Source: Anaerolineales bacterium (GTDB lineage Bacteria; Chloroflexota; Anaerolineae; Anaerolineales; Villigracilaceae). From it: a DNA stretch of 64,000 nt. Every line of letters starts with the position of its first letter. The stretch's first letter is position 1. The stretch is from positions 1 to 64,000 of the forward strand of contig JAFGMV010000020.1 of assembly GCA_016927315.1 (NCBI GenBank). The letters run 5' to 3'. The translations under genes and the position numbers were made by a program. Below, piece by piece: positions 17,206 through 25,871 of this stretch. The notes below the pieces were generated by a model. It saw only the letters and a list, made by a program, of their open reading frames with translations. It did not search any database and was not told where the DNA came from.

Positions 17206-18804
17206 ATGACGCAACAAAAAATAACTGACGACTTGGACGCCCTACTCGGCGTTCTTCCCACATCGGTAGCAGAGGCTGTTCGTAAAGCCAACCAGGCCGA
17301 CAAGCTGCTCGAGATCATCATGGATCTGGGACGCCTGCCAACCGCACGTTTCGTCGAGGAAGAGATTGTCCTTTCAAGAAAAGAAATCTCGCGTGCAGAG
17401 ATTGACCATGTGGTCAACAATACGCGTGACTTCGATGCAGATAACCGCTCCGGATTGGAGCGTACCCTACATCGAATTTCCGCCATCCGTAACCGCAGGG
17501 GCACAATTGTCGGTCTGACCTGCCGTGTCGGACGGGCTGTGTACGGTACTATTAATATCATTGAGGATATCATCGAATCGGGCAAGAGCATCCTGATGCT
17601 CGGACGTCCCGGTGTGGGGAAAACCACCATGCTGCGTGAAGCTGCCCGTATCCTGGCTGAAAGCAAACGGGTGGTGATTGTCGATACGTCCAACGAGATC
17701 GGTGGGGATGGAGATGTACCCCATCCTGCTGTCGGGCGCGCCCGGCGAATGCAGGTTTCCACGCCCTCCCTGCAGCACGAGGTCATGATCGAAGCCGTCG
17801 AAAACCACAACCCCGAGGTGATCGTCATCGATGAGATCGGTCGTGAACTGGAAGCCACCGCCGCCCGTACGATCGCAGAGCGCGGCGTGCAACTGATCGG
17901 CACAGCCCATGGAAATTCGCTTGAGAACCTGATGCTCAACCCCACCCTGGCAGACTTGATCGGCGGTATCGAAGCTGTCACCCTGTCAGACGAGGAAGCG
18001 CGTCGCCGTGGTACCCAAAAGACCGTCCTTGAGCGCCGGGCGCCACCCACTTTTGATGTTTTGATCGAAATCCAGCATCGTGATCGACTGGCAATCCACA
18101 TGGATATTGCCGCTTCCGTTGATGCACTCCTGCGCGGTTTCCCGCTCCCCGCTGAAATTCGCATGCGTGATCAAGACGGGCAGATCAAGATCGAGCGAGC
18201 CCCCCTACAGACACCTGTTGTTCCTTCCACCGAATTTAACGGACGCAATGGCCGCCGCATCCCCACCGAGGGCAAAACAACAGGACAAATTCCTGCCAGG
18301 CGGTCTGTCTCAGAATTGGAAGCAAACCGTACGACTCTCCAGACCATCCGCATTTTCCCCTATGGGGTAGCCCAGAATCGCTTGATGCAGGCATCCAAGC
18401 GGTTGGGGGTCCCGGCGGTAGTTGTTAAAGAATCTGGTGAAGCGGATGTGCTGGTCACCCTACGTTCGTATTACCGCAATCGCCAGAAGGCAGTTATCAA
18501 CGCCGAGAACAGCGGAACACCGATCTATGTCCTACGTGCAAATACATCGGCTCAAATCGAACAATTCCTGACAGACCTGTTCAATTTGCCCAGCCTCCAG
18601 CTTCCCAGACAGGACCTGGATGCCGTCCGCCAGCAAACCCGAGCTGCCATCGATGCTGTCCTGAATGGAGAACGCTGGGTAGATATGCCTCCCGGCCCGT
18701 CCACTATCAGGCGTTTGCAGCACGAAATGGCCCGCCGTTCGAATCTGGTCTCACATTCTTATGGTAAAGAACCGCGCCGCTATGTTCGTATCTTTAGAGA
18801 ATAA
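17206..18804 (+). CDS. AAA ATPase with C-terminal R3H domain (Ycf45-like)
   Basis: A 532-residue protein of the Ycf45/SpoIIIAA-like group. Walker A is GRPGVGKT at about residues 133-140, with DTSNEIGGDGD after it, and Walker B is VIVIDEIGRE near 197-206. The last 65 residues form an R3H domain with the R-x3-H pattern (RRLQHEMARR), which binds single-stranded nucleic acid. Middle segment (about 345-380) is a low-complexity linker. The open frame reaches up to 17041, with another in-frame ATG at 17065; I use 17206 (MTQQKITDDL) because homologous proteins start with this region, but no clear ribosome site is present, so the start is uncertain. The cellular role in bacteria is not settled. Confidence 0.88.
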   Translation: MTQQKITDDLDALLGVLPTSVAEAVRKANQADKLLEIIMDLGRLPTARFVEEEIVLSRKEISRAEIDHVVNNTRDFDADNRSGLERTLHRISAIRNRRGTIVGLTCRVGRAVYGTINIIEDIIESGKSILMLGRPGVGKTTMLREAARILAESKRVVIVDTSNEIGGDGDVPHPAVGRARRMQVSTPSLQHEVMIEAVENHNPEVIVIDEIGRELEATAARTIAERGVQLIGTAHGNSLENLMLNPTLADLIGGIEAVTLSDEEARRRGTQKTVLERRAPPTFDVLIEIQHRDRLAIHMDIAASVDALLRGFPLPAEIRMRDQDGQIKIERAPLQTPVVPSTEFNGRNGRRIPTEGKTTGQIPARRSVSELEANRTTLQTIRIFPYGVAQNRLMQASKRLGVPAVVVKESGEADVLVTLRSYYRNRQKAVINAENSGTPIYVLRANTSAQIEQFLTDLFNLPSLQLPRQDLDAVRQQTRAAIDAVLNGERWVDMPPGPSTIRRLQHEMARRSNLVSHSYGKEPRRYVRIFRE

Positions 18805-18812
18805 ATTAAGAT

Positions 18813-18838
18813 AGTAGGCGAGGCATGTCTCGCCTACT
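18813..18838 (+). terminator. Perfect 10-bp hairpin before tmk
   Basis: AGTAGGCGAG / CTCGCCTACT with a 6-nt loop, in the 48-bp gap between the AAA-R3H gene and tmk. There is no T-run, so it may be a small intergenic palindrome rather than a strong terminator. Confidence 0.5.
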
Positions 18839-18852
18839 GACATTTGGATACC

Positions 18853-19476
18853 ATGTTCATCACTCTCGAAGGCCCGGAAGGCTCTGGTAAGACCTCCCAT
18901 ATTCCCTACCTGGTTGAATGCCTGAAAGAACGCGGCTATAAGGTTTTTGCAACTCGTGAACCGGGCGGCACCTCTATTGGTGAACAGATTCGGGAAGTTC
19001 TCAGCAATTTAAAGAATACTGAGATGAATCCCCGCACCGAAATCCTGCTATTCCAGGCCGCACGAGCCCAGATCGTAGAGGAAGTCATTAAGCCGCGTCT
19101 GGAAAACAGTGAAATTGTTCTCTGTGACCGCTATGCTGATTCAACCATCGCCTACCAGGGATACGGTCACAGGGTTGATCTGGACCAACTGCGCCGGGTG
19201 ATCAAATTTGCGACCAACGGCCTGGTCCCTGACTTGACCATTCTGCTCGACCTGGACGTAAAAGTTGGACTGCAGCGAAAAAAGAAAGCCGATGAATGGA
19301 ACCGCCTGGATGCTTATACGGTCGAATTTCACCAGCGCGTCCGTGCTGGCTACCTGGAACTGGTCCAGAAAGAGCCGGAACGCTGGCGCGTTGTCGATGC
19401 CAGCCAGAACTGGGACACTGTCCAGGCAGATATCCGTAAAGCCTTGAAAACGATCCTGCCTGGCTGTGCACAGTAA
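18853..19476 (+). CDS. tmk: Thymidylate kinase
   Basis: Phosphorylates dTMP to dTDP in the cytoplasm, an essential step in dTTP supply. The 207-residue product has P-loop EGPEGSGKTSH at residues 5-15, the dTMP-binding REPGGTSIGE and the DRYADSTIAYQG segment with the conserved Asp-Arg. The lid region (LQRKKKADEWNRLD) is of the type lacking the E. coli arginine pattern. I start at ATG 18853; a TTG three codons earlier is also open. Follows a hairpin, so it may have separate expression from the AAA-R3H gene. Confidence 0.95.
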   Translation: MFITLEGPEGSGKTSHIPYLVECLKERGYKVFATREPGGTSIGEQIREVLSNLKNTEMNPRTEILLFQAARAQIVEEVIKPRLENSEIVLCDRYADSTIAYQGYGHRVDLDQLRRVIKFATNGLVPDLTILLDLDVKVGLQRKKKADEWNRLDAYTVEFHQRVRAGYLELVQKEPERWRVVDASQNWDTVQADIRKALKTILPGCAQ

Positions 19477-19552
19477 CTTTTTCCCCAACATAAGTGATTT
19501 AATCGTTCCCCAAGCCTGTCTATTTGTGGTTTAATCGTGAATATCCTGAACC

Positions 19553-20953
19553 ATGCGCAAGAAAATCAAACCAACCATGAAGAAACAACCCACACCAACC
19601 CGACTGGCGGTAACCGTCTGGTCTTTTCTGACCGGGCTGGTCTTCCTCAATCTCCTGAGTCTGTATGCCTGGAAGGGTCCCGATGTCTTCAAGATCGTCC
19701 TGCAGCGTGGGCCATATAGCGACTTATCGCTGACCCTGTGCTCAGCCAGCCTGACCTGGCTGCTGGTGGGGCTGTTTGTCTTCCTGCTGCATTTCGGGCG
19801 TATCGACAAAGAGAATGCCTTCTCCTGGGGTGGTCTTTTCACAATCGGTTTGCTGTACCTGAATATCCTGCGCGAACGACCCGAATATGGGGATGTGGAA
19901 TATTACATTCGCGCCGCCCAGAATTTATTTAATGGCTTACCCCTCCCCAAAACATATGTCTACCCGCCATTGTGGGCCAGCCTTTTCCAGCTGCTGGTCC
20001 CGCTGGGAGAAGATTTCATCTTCGTCTTCTCATGGCTGCTAAATATACTCTCCCTATTGGCTTTTTTCCTCCTGCTGGAGCGTATCCTGCGACTGTACGG
20101 GTTTTCTCCCCGCCCGGCGGCCCTGATCACAACCGGATTTATGTTGATCAATGCCCCGATCCTGCGCACCCTGGTCTATGTACAGGTCAACCTGCACCTG
20201 GCGAACCTGATCCTAGCCGGTCTGCTGCTGTACCGCAAACAACCCTTTTGGTCAGCTTTGATGCTGGCACTGGCTATCCACTTGAAGGCTTCTCCCCTCA
20301 TACTGGTCTTTGCCTTCCTGCTCGACCGCAACTGGCGCTGGCTGCTGTGGTTGAGCCTCAACTTGGTCCTGGTCGGACTATTGAGCATGGCAATCAGCGG
20401 TGTCTCTCCCTACCTGGACTTTATTAACAATGCCCGGGCAATGGCATCCACACACAGCCTGAATTTCCGGGAATATTCCCTCGATGCACTTTTTTACACC
20501 CTGGGGACTTTCTTCAAGCTCGACCCCGGCTTGATGGGCATCTTTGCCATCATCAGCAAGATATTCCTGGGCTTGGCCACCTTATACATTACCCGGTTGA
20601 ATACCAGATACAAGACTTTCTTTCAGGGACCCGGGGAGAACCTGTTCAACGCCATGCCCTCCCTGTTGGTCCTGATGACTCTCACCTCCCCATTGATCTG
20701 GGTACACCATGGTGTCTTCCTGTGCCTGCCATTCCTGGTTCTGATGAAGAAACTCGAATCCCCTGCCGAGTGGAGCTGGTTCAGTTTTGCTTACATGATG
20801 GTATACATGATGCCCGTGTTTGACCTCTTCCCCTGGGCTCACCTGCGGCTGCTGGCTGTATTGATTTCCCTGACACTGATATGGCTCCTTGCAAAGAAGG
20901 AGACATTAACACCTTTCGTCAAATATGCCAGCCGATCAACTTTTTCCTCCTAA
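19553..20953 (+). CDS. GT87-type membrane glycosyltransferase
   Basis: A 466-residue polytopic protein with about ten to eleven membrane helices. After the first two helices, the loop YGDVEYYIRAAQNLFNGLPLP, followed by YPPLWA, matches the GT87 (DUF2029) family: the Asp acts as base and the YPP motif follows. Members use lipid-linked sugar donors (polyprenyl-phosphate mannose type) on the outer face of the cytoplasmic membrane. The acceptor is unknown here. The next gene (Nudix) starts 17 bases after its stop. Confidence 0.8.
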   Translation: MRKKIKPTMKKQPTPTRLAVTVWSFLTGLVFLNLLSLYAWKGPDVFKIVLQRGPYSDLSLTLCSASLTWLLVGLFVFLLHFGRIDKENAFSWGGLFTIGLLYLNILRERPEYGDVEYYIRAAQNLFNGLPLPKTYVYPPLWASLFQLLVPLGEDFIFVFSWLLNILSLLAFFLLLERILRLYGFSPRPAALITTGFMLINAPILRTLVYVQVNLHLANLILAGLLLYRKQPFWSALMLALAIHLKASPLILVFAFLLDRNWRWLLWLSLNLVLVGLLSMAISGVSPYLDFINNARAMASTHSLNFREYSLDALFYTLGTFFKLDPGLMGIFAIISKIFLGLATLYITRLNTRYKTFFQGPGENLFNAMPSLLVLMTLTSPLIWVHHGVFLCLPFLVLMKKLESPAEWSWFSFAYMMVYMMPVFDLFPWAHLRLLAVLISLTLIWLLAKKETLTPFVKYASRSTFSS

Positions 20954-20970
20954 TAGAAATTTGTGACTTT

Positions 20971-21579
20971 ATGGATATTTTTTTCCTGCTCGAGGAACTC
21001 CAGGGCATTGCCCGCACCGGCCTGAATTATGCCGAGAATGAGTATGACCGTGAACGCTACCAGCATCTTTTGAACATCGCGGCCCGGTCTTATGCAGACC
21101 TGCTGGAAATCCCGCAAAACGAGATACAGGAACGTTTCAGGCAGGAGCTGGGCAGTATCACCCCAAAAGTTGGCGCCGATGCAGCTATTTTCAACCAGCG
21201 GGGTGAAATCCTGTTGATGGAACGGATAGATGGGACCGGCTGGTGCCTGCCCTGCGGCTGGGTGGAACCCAATGAAAGGCCGGTCGACACTGCCATCCGG
21301 GAAACTCGCGAAGAAACCGGCCTGGAAGTCGAATTCCGCCAACTGGTGGGGGTCTTTACCCGGATGCCCAATGCTGTCAGCGGGCCTCACACCACGATTG
21401 CAGTCGTTCATCTGTGTGAAGTGATCAGGGGAGAGTTGAGACTTTCTCACGAAGGCCTGGATTTACGCTACTGGTCGGTGGAGCAGGTCAAAACCTGGCA
21501 TCCCAATCACGATAAGTACGCCAGTGCAGCCTACAGAATGTGGGCATCCGACAGACGCCTGCCCTCACTCTCAGACTGA
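20971..21579 (+). CDS. Nudix hydrolase with helical N-terminal domain
   Basis: A 202-residue protein. The first 60 residues are the helical NUDIX_N domain that precedes several ADP-ribose or nucleotide-sugar pyrophosphatases (LEELQGIARTGLNYAENEYDRERY). The Nudix fold follows, with the metal box G-W-V-E-P-N-E-R-P-x8-R-E-T-R-E-E-T-G near residues 102-124, complete. Substrate is a nucleoside diphosphate linked to another group; type cannot be read from sequence. Start ATG 20971 is internal to a longer frame that overlaps the GT87 gene and is chosen by domain fit. Confidence 0.88.
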   Translation: MDIFFLLEELQGIARTGLNYAENEYDRERYQHLLNIAARSYADLLEIPQNEIQERFRQELGSITPKVGADAAIFNQRGEILLMERIDGTGWCLPCGWVEPNERPVDTAIRETREETGLEVEFRQLVGVFTRMPNAVSGPHTTIAVVHLCEVIRGELRLSHEGLDLRYWSVEQVKTWHPNHDKYASAAYRMWASDRRLPSLSD

Positions 21580-21590
21580 GAGCGCAGCCA

Positions 21591-22031
21591 ATGCAGGGAA
21601 AAAGCCATATACCTGGTGCAATCCTGACCTGCAGCATCTACCTGCTGTGTATCCTGGTCTTTATCGCCAGGCTGCTGGATCAGCCCCGGCTGGAATTCTG
21701 GGTTGGCTTTTTGCTGCTGCTGACTGCTTTCCCTCTCCTTTTCCTGTTGATCATCTCTCCACGGCCGCCGAGTCCGCTCCTGTATACCATCCAGGTCGGT
21801 CTGATGCTCCTGTACTTGTTCATCCAACTGCTGCTGGACTTTATTTTCAAGTTTGATTTTCGCAGCACACAGTGGCTGGTGATTTTCTACGTGACGCTCT
21901 TCTTCGCTACCACTGGGGGTATATTGGGAATTGCCTCCCTGGCCGGGCGCAAATGGATGTTGGCATCGGTCAGTCTTTTCTTTGCCATAGCCGCCCTGGC
22001 GTTCATCCAACGCTTTTTAACCAGGATATAA
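21591..22031 (+). CDS. Four-helix membrane protein of unknown function
   Basis: A 146-residue integral membrane protein with four to five hydrophobic segments (about residues 9-29, 37-57, 67-87, 96-116 and 120-140). I recognise no family. It is packed between the Nudix gene (11-bp gap) and the PfkB kinase (3-bp gap), so all three are likely in one transcript. An upstream in-frame ATG at 21540 would overlap the Nudix gene; I prefer 21591. Confidence 0.62.
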   Translation: MQGKSHIPGAILTCSIYLLCILVFIARLLDQPRLEFWVGFLLLLTAFPLLFLLIISPRPPSPLLYTIQVGLMLLYLFIQLLLDFIFKFDFRSTQWLVIFYVTLFFATTGGILGIASLAGRKWMLASVSLFFAIAALAFIQRFLTRI

Positions 22032-22034
22032 AAA

Positions 22035-22925
22035 GTGCCTGCTGTCGATGTCCTCACCCTTGGCCATGCCGCCTATGACCTGACCTTTGCCGTTCCCTGG
22101 CATCCCGGGCCGGACGAGAAGAGTCAGGCATCGCAGCTGGTCTACAGCGGCGGCGGGCCCGCTGCCAATGCCGCCGTAGCTGTCGCCCGCCTGGGGGGGA
22201 AGGCCGCTTTTTCCGGTTTCCTGAGTGACGATCTGTGGGGAACCTTGCATATGCAGGAACTGGAAGCCGAAGGTTTATTGACAGAGTGGATCGTACGCGG
22301 CCCGGCGCCAACCCCTCTTTCCGTGATTCTCGCCAAACCAGACGGTAGGCGCTCATTGGTTAATTACAAAGAACTCTCTTTCCCTCTGCCTGCCAAAAGC
22401 CTGGACTATACCACCCTGGAGCCAAAACTGCTCCTGTTCGACGGGCATGAACCTAATCTGTCCCTTGAATGGGTGGAATTCGCTCAAAGGAAAGGCATCC
22501 CAACCATGCTCGATGCCGGATCGGTCCATACCGGTACACAGGCCCTGGCAAACAAAGTGGATTATCTGGTCTGTTCTGAGAAATTTTCCCGCCAGTGGAC
22601 AGAACAAACCGACACAGGCTCGGCCCTCTCGCAACTAGCTTCCCTGGCCCCCTGGGTGGTAATCACTCTTGGTTCGTCCGGCCTGGTCTGGACCTGCCAG
22701 GATGGCTCGGGACAAATACCCGCCTTCCCGGTAGCAGCTGTCGACACGACCGGGGCCGGGGACTGCTTTCATGGGGCCCTGGCTGCCAGCCTGGTTTTAG
22801 GCCGTGCCTGGCTGGAGGCGCTGCGCTACGCAAGTGCAGCAGCAGCGCTGTGCTGCATGAGATTGGGTGCCCGTCCAGCATTGCCCACTCACAAGGATGT
22901 CTTGACCTTACTCTCTGAAGATTAA
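22035..22925 (+). CDS. PfkB-family sugar or nucleoside kinase
   Basis: A 296-residue ribokinase-fold enzyme. The substrate-side signature GGGPAANAAVAVARLGG is at about residues 37-53, and the catalytic DTTGAGDCFHGAL is at about 237-249 with Asp as base (GAGD). In between lie the lid strands and ADP-binding segments (VVITLGSSGLVW). Substrate is not fixed by sequence: ribose, fructose or a nucleoside are the common choices. Start is a GTG at 22035, three bases after the previous stop. Converges with a glycosyltransferase gene; a weak GTTTCC/GGAAAC hairpin separates them. Confidence 0.87.
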   Translation: MPAVDVLTLGHAAYDLTFAVPWHPGPDEKSQASQLVYSGGGPAANAAVAVARLGGKAAFSGFLSDDLWGTLHMQELEAEGLLTEWIVRGPAPTPLSVILAKPDGRRSLVNYKELSFPLPAKSLDYTTLEPKLLLFDGHEPNLSLEWVEFAQRKGIPTMLDAGSVHTGTQALANKVDYLVCSEKFSRQWTEQTDTGSALSQLASLAPWVVITLGSSGLVWTCQDGSGQIPAFPVAAVDTTGAGDCFHGALAASLVLGRAWLEALRYASAAAALCCMRLGARPALPTHKDVLTLLSED

Positions 22926-22971
22926 TCCGCTAGTTTCCCTCGCCCCCAGGAAACGCCTTGTCCTGTATCCA

Positions 22972-24132
22972 TTATTCCAGGCCGTTCAATGCCTTTATAA
23001 ACGCCTCGACCATTTTCTCCAGGTTGATCTCCTCAGACACGATCCTGTATGACTCAGCCCCCATCTGACGCAGCCGGGCAGGATCAGACAGTGCTTGCTG
23101 CATGGTCCTGGTAAGGGCCTGTTGGTCATCTGAAGGGATCTGCCAACCATTCCCTTCCCGCACAAGGTCATCCTGGGTGCCATCCCCCTGAGCAACAATC
23201 ACCGGCAGCCCATAGCCCATTGCCTGCTGCACCGCCAGCCCTCCGGTTCCTGGCAGTACGAACAAGTCTGCCCTGTCAAAATACGGATCCAGTACTTCTC
23301 CATGTCTGGCGCCAACAAACTCGGCCGCAGGATATACCTCTGCCGCAAGCGCTTCCAATTCTTTTCGAACCGGTCCATCACCAACAATAACCAACTGCAC
23401 TGAGCCAATATTGGTATCCTTTTTCAACGAGGCACATGCACGCAGCAGGTTATCGATCCGTTTGCGGGACTGTAACCGTCCTACAAACAGGATCGAGAAT
23501 TGCCCTTTGTGTTCATCTGAACGCACCGGCATGGGTTCAGTTGGGCGCGGCGAGACCGCATTTGGGGCAATCGTAATCTTTCCCTCAGGGAATCCAAGCG
23601 CCGCGTATTGAGCTGCACCACGTTTCGAGTAAGAGATCAGGGCGTCAAACTGGCAGACGAACTTTCTCCAAAGTTGAGCCATCAGCTCCGATAAAGGTCC
23701 TGATACGGGAGGCGCCCCCAGCCCCCAACCGATCACCGGGCGATTGTGCCTGTGCATCCAGCGTACCGCAGCTGGTATCGCTAGGTAGCGTGGATTGGCT
23801 TCCACGATCAGGGCATCCGGGTCCCAATTTGCCAGCCAGCTTCCCAGGCCTTGCTGGAAGCATAAATAGAGCGCCCCCTGCATCAGGTGGATGTTCCCTG
23901 CCTGCACAAACAGCGCCTTCTCCAGCTTCTCTGCTGTCGGTATGATCTCACCTGCCCTTGGCGGACCTGCCAACAAACTCATCCCACCCGTGCAGGACCC
24001 TGCCAGGGTCTCAAAAAACGGCGCCCGGTACGTAGGCAGCACTCGCTGCTGTACCGCGAGCCTGCCGTCAAATGATTCTTTATCCGCTCTCCCAGGGGAA
24101 GGGAAAGTGGCGCGGGATACTCGATTCTTCAA
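22972..24132 (-). CDS. GT4-type glycosyltransferase
   Basis: A 386-residue GT-B transferase. The C-terminal domain has the donor-site pattern: SILFVGRLQSRKRIDNLL at about residue 215, VGDGPVRKELE, then the nucleotide-sugar E-x7-E region, here DLFVLPGTGGLAVQQAMGYGLPVIV. The first Glu of the motif is replaced by the GTGGLAVQQAMG variant, which is seen in some members. The N-terminal Rossmann half binds the acceptor. Start is a TTG at 24132 that overlaps the stop of the upstream transferase (TTGA), indicating coupled translation. The pair probably works on one cell-surface glycan. Confidence 0.83.
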   Translation of the reverse strand: MKNRVSRATFPSPGRADKESFDGRLAVQQRVLPTYRAPFFETLAGSCTGGMSLLAGPPRAGEIIPTAEKLEKALFVQAGNIHLMQGALYLCFQQGLGSWLANWDPDALIVEANPRYLAIPAAVRWMHRHNRPVIGWGLGAPPVSGPLSELMAQLWRKFVCQFDALISYSKRGAAQYAALGFPEGKITIAPNAVSPRPTEPMPVRSDEHKGQFSILFVGRLQSRKRIDNLLRACASLKKDTNIGSVQLVIVGDGPVRKELEALAAEVYPAAEFVGARHGEVLDPYFDRADLFVLPGTGGLAVQQAMGYGLPVIVAQGDGTQDDLVREGNGWQIPSDDQQALTRTMQQALSDPARLRQMGAESYRIVSEEINLEKMVEAFIKALNGLE

Positions 24133-25136
24133 GCCAGCACTTCCAGATACTTTTCAACCATAGCATCCAAACCCAGGGTACCCTCGGCCCGCTGCCGGGC
24201 AGCTGCCCGGAACCGGTCCAGGTCTCGCAGGATTTCCCCGGCAGCTTCTGCCAGCGCCGGGATATCAGGCTGCTCGAGCTTCCAGGGATCCCCTCCATAA
24301 GCGACCAGTCGTCCGGCCTGCTTCCCTACCAACTCTGCCAGCGAACCGGTGTCAAAGCCAACCACTGGTAACCCGCATGCCAGCGCCTCAACCACGCTGT
24401 TCGGGCAAGGAGGATTTATCTCTGCCGAGAAATAGAGGTGGGCGGAACGATCAATTTCGGGAATTTCCGTACGTTCAACAAACCCCAGGAATTTGACCGG
24501 TACCATATTCTTTCCCTGGAACTCTTCTTGTTTTTTCTTATCGGAACGACCGGCTATCACCAATTCAATCGGGAATTTTTCAGCCACTTTTTCAGCCATT
24601 TGCACAGCAATTTCCAATCCGAAATCCAGGCCACCCGCCAGACTTCCTTCCACCAGCAGGATACGGAACACTCCCTCAGGACGCCGGTGGGAACCTCGTG
24701 GGTTATATTCATCCAGATCGACGCCATTCAAGATGATGTAACTTGGAATAAGGGTTTTACCATACCAGGCTTCCCACCAGCCTCGTACAAACCGGCTCTG
24801 GTACACCACCCGGTCAGCCAGGTGACGCCGGATAAAGGCCAGGTTCCAGTTGCCATACTCTGCCCGCAGGTGATACCGCAGGGAGGTTGGGCGGGTTCGC
24901 TGCACCCAATTAATCCCATCCAGACGCTGTATGATCGGCACACCTTTTCTTTTGGCCTGCCACAACCCCAGCAGATTGCGCGTCCCTGCCAGCACCAGGA
25001 CAGCTTCCAATTCAGGAGCATACAGGTCATCAAGCACTTCAATACCACGGGCTGCCAGACCGGTAGAAAGTTTGTACCGGAAGGAACCAACCCCTCCCGG
25101 ACTGGATACATTGGGATAAACACATACTCGCTTCAT
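24129..25136 (-). CDS. GT4-type glycosyltransferase
   Basis: A 335-residue GT-B transferase that begins MKRVCVYPNVSSPGGVGSFRYKL, the typical glycine-rich acceptor-side start. The C-terminal half has FRILLVEGSLAGGLDFGLEIAV, LVIAGRSDKKKQEE, and the donor motif AEINPPCPNSVVEALACGLPVVGFDTGSLAELV with both Glu positions. Start ATG 25136 is chosen over an upstream ATG at 25250 that lacks family similarity. Its stop overlaps the start of the next transferase. A divergent deoxynucleoside kinase gene begins 71 bp away. Confidence 0.86.
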   Translation of the reverse strand: MKRVCVYPNVSSPGGVGSFRYKLSTGLAARGIEVLDDLYAPELEAVLVLAGTRNLLGLWQAKRKGVPIIQRLDGINWVQRTRPTSLRYHLRAEYGNWNLAFIRRHLADRVVYQSRFVRGWWEAWYGKTLIPSYIILNGVDLDEYNPRGSHRRPEGVFRILLVEGSLAGGLDFGLEIAVQMAEKVAEKFPIELVIAGRSDKKKQEEFQGKNMVPVKFLGFVERTEIPEIDRSAHLYFSAEINPPCPNSVVEALACGLPVVGFDTGSLAELVGKQAGRLVAYGGDPWKLEQPDIPALAEAAGEILRDLDRFRAAARQRAEGTLGLDAMVEKYLEVLA

Positions 25137-25206
25137 GCCGCTATTATAGCGGTTCCCAGGCTGTTTTATGGTATCCTTATTCCACCTTATCAACGCGGAG
25201 AAATGC

Positions 25207-25857
25207 ATGTACGTAGCCATTGAAGGTGTTATCGGCGTCGGAAAAACCACACTGGCCAGATTGCTGCAGCCTGCTTTTCAAGCAGAAGTGCTGCTCGAAG
25301 TCTTCGAAGAAAACCCTTTTCTGTCTGATTTTTATGCCGACCGTCAGCGCTACGCTTTTCAAACCCAAATTTTCTTTCTGCTAAGCCGGTATCACCAACA
25401 GCGCCGCGGGGTCTCTCAAATTCTGAATGAAGGCAAAAACCTGCTTTCAGACTATACCTTCGCCAAAGATGGCCTGTTTGCCCGTATCAACCTGGAGGGA
25501 GATGAATACGACATGTACTGTCGGGTACACCAGGCCCTGGCAGAGAAGATCCGTATACCCGATCTGTTGGTTTACCTGCAAGCGGATACCGAAACCTTGA
25601 TGGAACGCATCGCCCAACGTGACAGGCCCTATGAACGCAACATGGAACAGGATTATATCGAGCTGCTGAACCGTACGTATGATGATTTCTTCTCACGGCC
25701 GTTTGATCATACCCCTGTATTGACCATTGATACCAATCATCTGAATATCGTACATCACCCTGAAGACTTGAAATTTATCGAAAACCGTATTCGACAGACT
25801 CTTAATCTGACTCCCTACCAACCAGACCTACCGCTAGGGAACCCAATAGATAACTAA
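25207..25857 (+). CDS. Deoxynucleoside kinase (dGK/dCK type)
   Basis: A 216-residue kinase that salvages deoxynucleosides. P-loop GVIGVGKTTLA is at residues 7-17, the conserved E in FEENPFLSDFY near residue 37, YTFAKD with the catalytic-side Asp near residue 84, and the lid R-x-R-P-Y-E-R (RDRPYERNM) near 137. ATG 25207 is chosen over an upstream start because MYVAIEG is the family beginning; GGAG lies eight bases before. It is close to a second kinase of this family on the far side of the candidate origin. Base specificity cannot be read from the sequence. Confidence 0.9.
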   Translation: MYVAIEGVIGVGKTTLARLLQPAFQAEVLLEVFEENPFLSDFYADRQRYAFQTQIFFLLSRYHQQRRGVSQILNEGKNLLSDYTFAKDGLFARINLEGDEYDMYCRVHQALAEKIRIPDLLVYLQADTETLMERIAQRDRPYERNMEQDYIELLNRTYDDFFSRPFDHTPVLTIDTNHLNIVHHPEDLKFIENRIRQTLNLTPYQPDLPLGNPIDN

Positions 25858-25871
25858 TCTCTGAGGATTTT

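Noticed and set aside
17202-18164. Minus-strand 320-residue frame over the AAA-R3H gene
   Set aside because: Ser/Arg-rich composition without domains; antisense shadow of the Walker-motif gene.
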